5,581 nucleotides of DNA from Desulfurococcales archaeon (GTDB taxonomy: Archaea > Thermoproteota > Thermoprotei_A > Sulfolobales > AG1): assembly GCA_026990885.1 (NCBI GenBank), contig JALXCO010000174.1, forward strand, positions 1 to 5,581, written 5' to 3'. Of the stretch, positions 5,165 through 5,581 are shown piece after piece. Numbering within the stretch: the stretch's first letter is position 1; every line of letters starts with the position of its first letter. A program made the position numbers and the translations under genes. The notes under the pieces are model-generated. The model was not told where the DNA came from and did not search any database. It saw only the letters and a list, made by a program, of their open reading frames with translations.

Positions 5165-5581
5165 GTGGAGCATATAGCTCGAGATAGAAGGCTTAGGCTC
5201 GTGATCGTGGGTATTGAGGGAGCCATAAACCTCGGCTTCATAATCAGGTTAGCATATAACTTTGAGGTGGACGAACTCTATCTAGTAGACCCCAGGGTAG
5301 ATGTATCAGACGATGAGGTGAGGAGGTTCGCTGCTAGAGGAAAGGAGTATATAGGGAGCGTGAGGGTTGTGGGCTCGATGGATGAGGCTATTGAAGATAT
5401 GGATCTTGTTGCGTGCACCTCGGCTATTGTCCCCAGCAGAAGAGATCCGCTACGTCAAGCAATCGAGCTAAGGGATTTTGTTGATGTAGCCAGGCAATAT
5501 AGGTCGCTTGCCCTTGTTTTCGGTAGAGAGAGCACGGGGCTTACTAGGAGGGAGCTTGAGAAATGCAGCCTGTATATCCAC
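5165..5581 (+). CDS. trmJ: SpoU-family RNA 2'-O-methyltransferase, TrmJ-like, partial (3' end beyond the right edge)
   Basis: The frame is open to the window end with 139 codons. SPOUT enzymes of this type methylate the 2'-hydroxyl of a ribose using S-adenosylmethionine; archaeal TrmJ acts at position 32 of the tRNA anticodon loop. Evidence: LVIVGIEGAINLGFIIRLA (12-30), holding the motif 1 pattern N-x-G-x-x-x-R (N22, G24, R28); the following YLVDP (about 40-44); and motif 2 as ALVFGRESTGLTRREL (116-131), where the FGRE-GL pattern is diagnostic. Motif 3, which completes the SAM-binding knot, should lie beyond the window. The exact substrate is inferred from similarity to crenarchaeal TrmJ; another SpoU target is possible. 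The start chosen is GTG at 5165, the first start codon after an in-frame TGA at 5153; GTG at 5201 would cut into the first strand. No good Shine-Dalgarno is seen, consistent with leaderless translation. Confidence 0.85.
   Translation, partial: MEHIARDRRLRLVIVGIEGAINLGFIIRLAYNFEVDELYLVDPRVDVSDDEVRRFAARGKEYIGSVRVVGSMDEAIEDMDLVACTSAIVPSRRDPLRQAIELRDFVDVARQYRSLALVFGRESTGLTRRELEKCSLYIH

Noticed and set aside
1..5581. A new defence, mobile or multi-gene system
   Set aside because: Every long coding frame belongs to a recognised informational family in a plausible archaeal arrangement; no repeats, integrase, toxin-antitoxin pair or unexplained gene was found. The unusual signals are residue-level.

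Overview
The window reads as a compact stretch of genome from a hyperthermophilic or thermophilic member of the Thermoproteota (Crenarchaeota). The reasons are archaeal-type gene content (an archaeal Rpo4 RNA polymerase subunit, ribosomal protein L21e, a hypusine-type aIF5A, an archaeal SRP54, Pus10 and a DUF655 protein), TATA-like boxes about 25 bases ahead of predicted transcript starts, very short leaders, frequent TTG and GTG starts, and heavy use of AGG and ATA codons. I cannot fix a genus from the sequence.

Layout. The left third (about 1-1923) is a minus-strand informational cluster read in the order rpl21e, rpoF (rpo4), DUF655, ksgA/dim1. The last gene runs off the left edge and is not a complete ORF in the window. 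A short divergent promoter region near 1924-1998 separates this cluster from the plus-strand genes: a divergent pus10 homologue (about 1999-3288), then aIF5A and SRP54 as a tight pair (3370-5126), then a TrmJ-like SpoU-family 2'-O-methyltransferase that starts at about 5165 and runs off the right edge. There is no gap over 300 bases, and I see no mobile element, CRISPR array, tRNA or rRNA gene.

The common theme is making and running the translation machinery: a large-subunit protein (L21e), a 16S rRNA dimethyltransferase (KsgA), a pseudouridine synthase homologue (Pus10), a tRNA ribose methylase (TrmJ-like), a translation factor (aIF5A), co-translational targeting (SRP54) and a polymerase stalk subunit (Rpo4) that can coordinate transcription with these products.

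The most interesting signal is not a new gene but missing catalytic residues in two familiar ones. The Pus10 homologue keeps the overall fold signatures but appears to have lost the catalytic aspartate of the GRED motif (Tyr in its place), the partner lysine of the YIKE motif (Glu in its place) and the internal zinc-knuckle segment. The KsgA homologue has Thr where the family has Asn in the NLPY motif. The L21e protein also has a charged helical tail of about 30 residues. I found no evidence for an entirely new multi-gene system.
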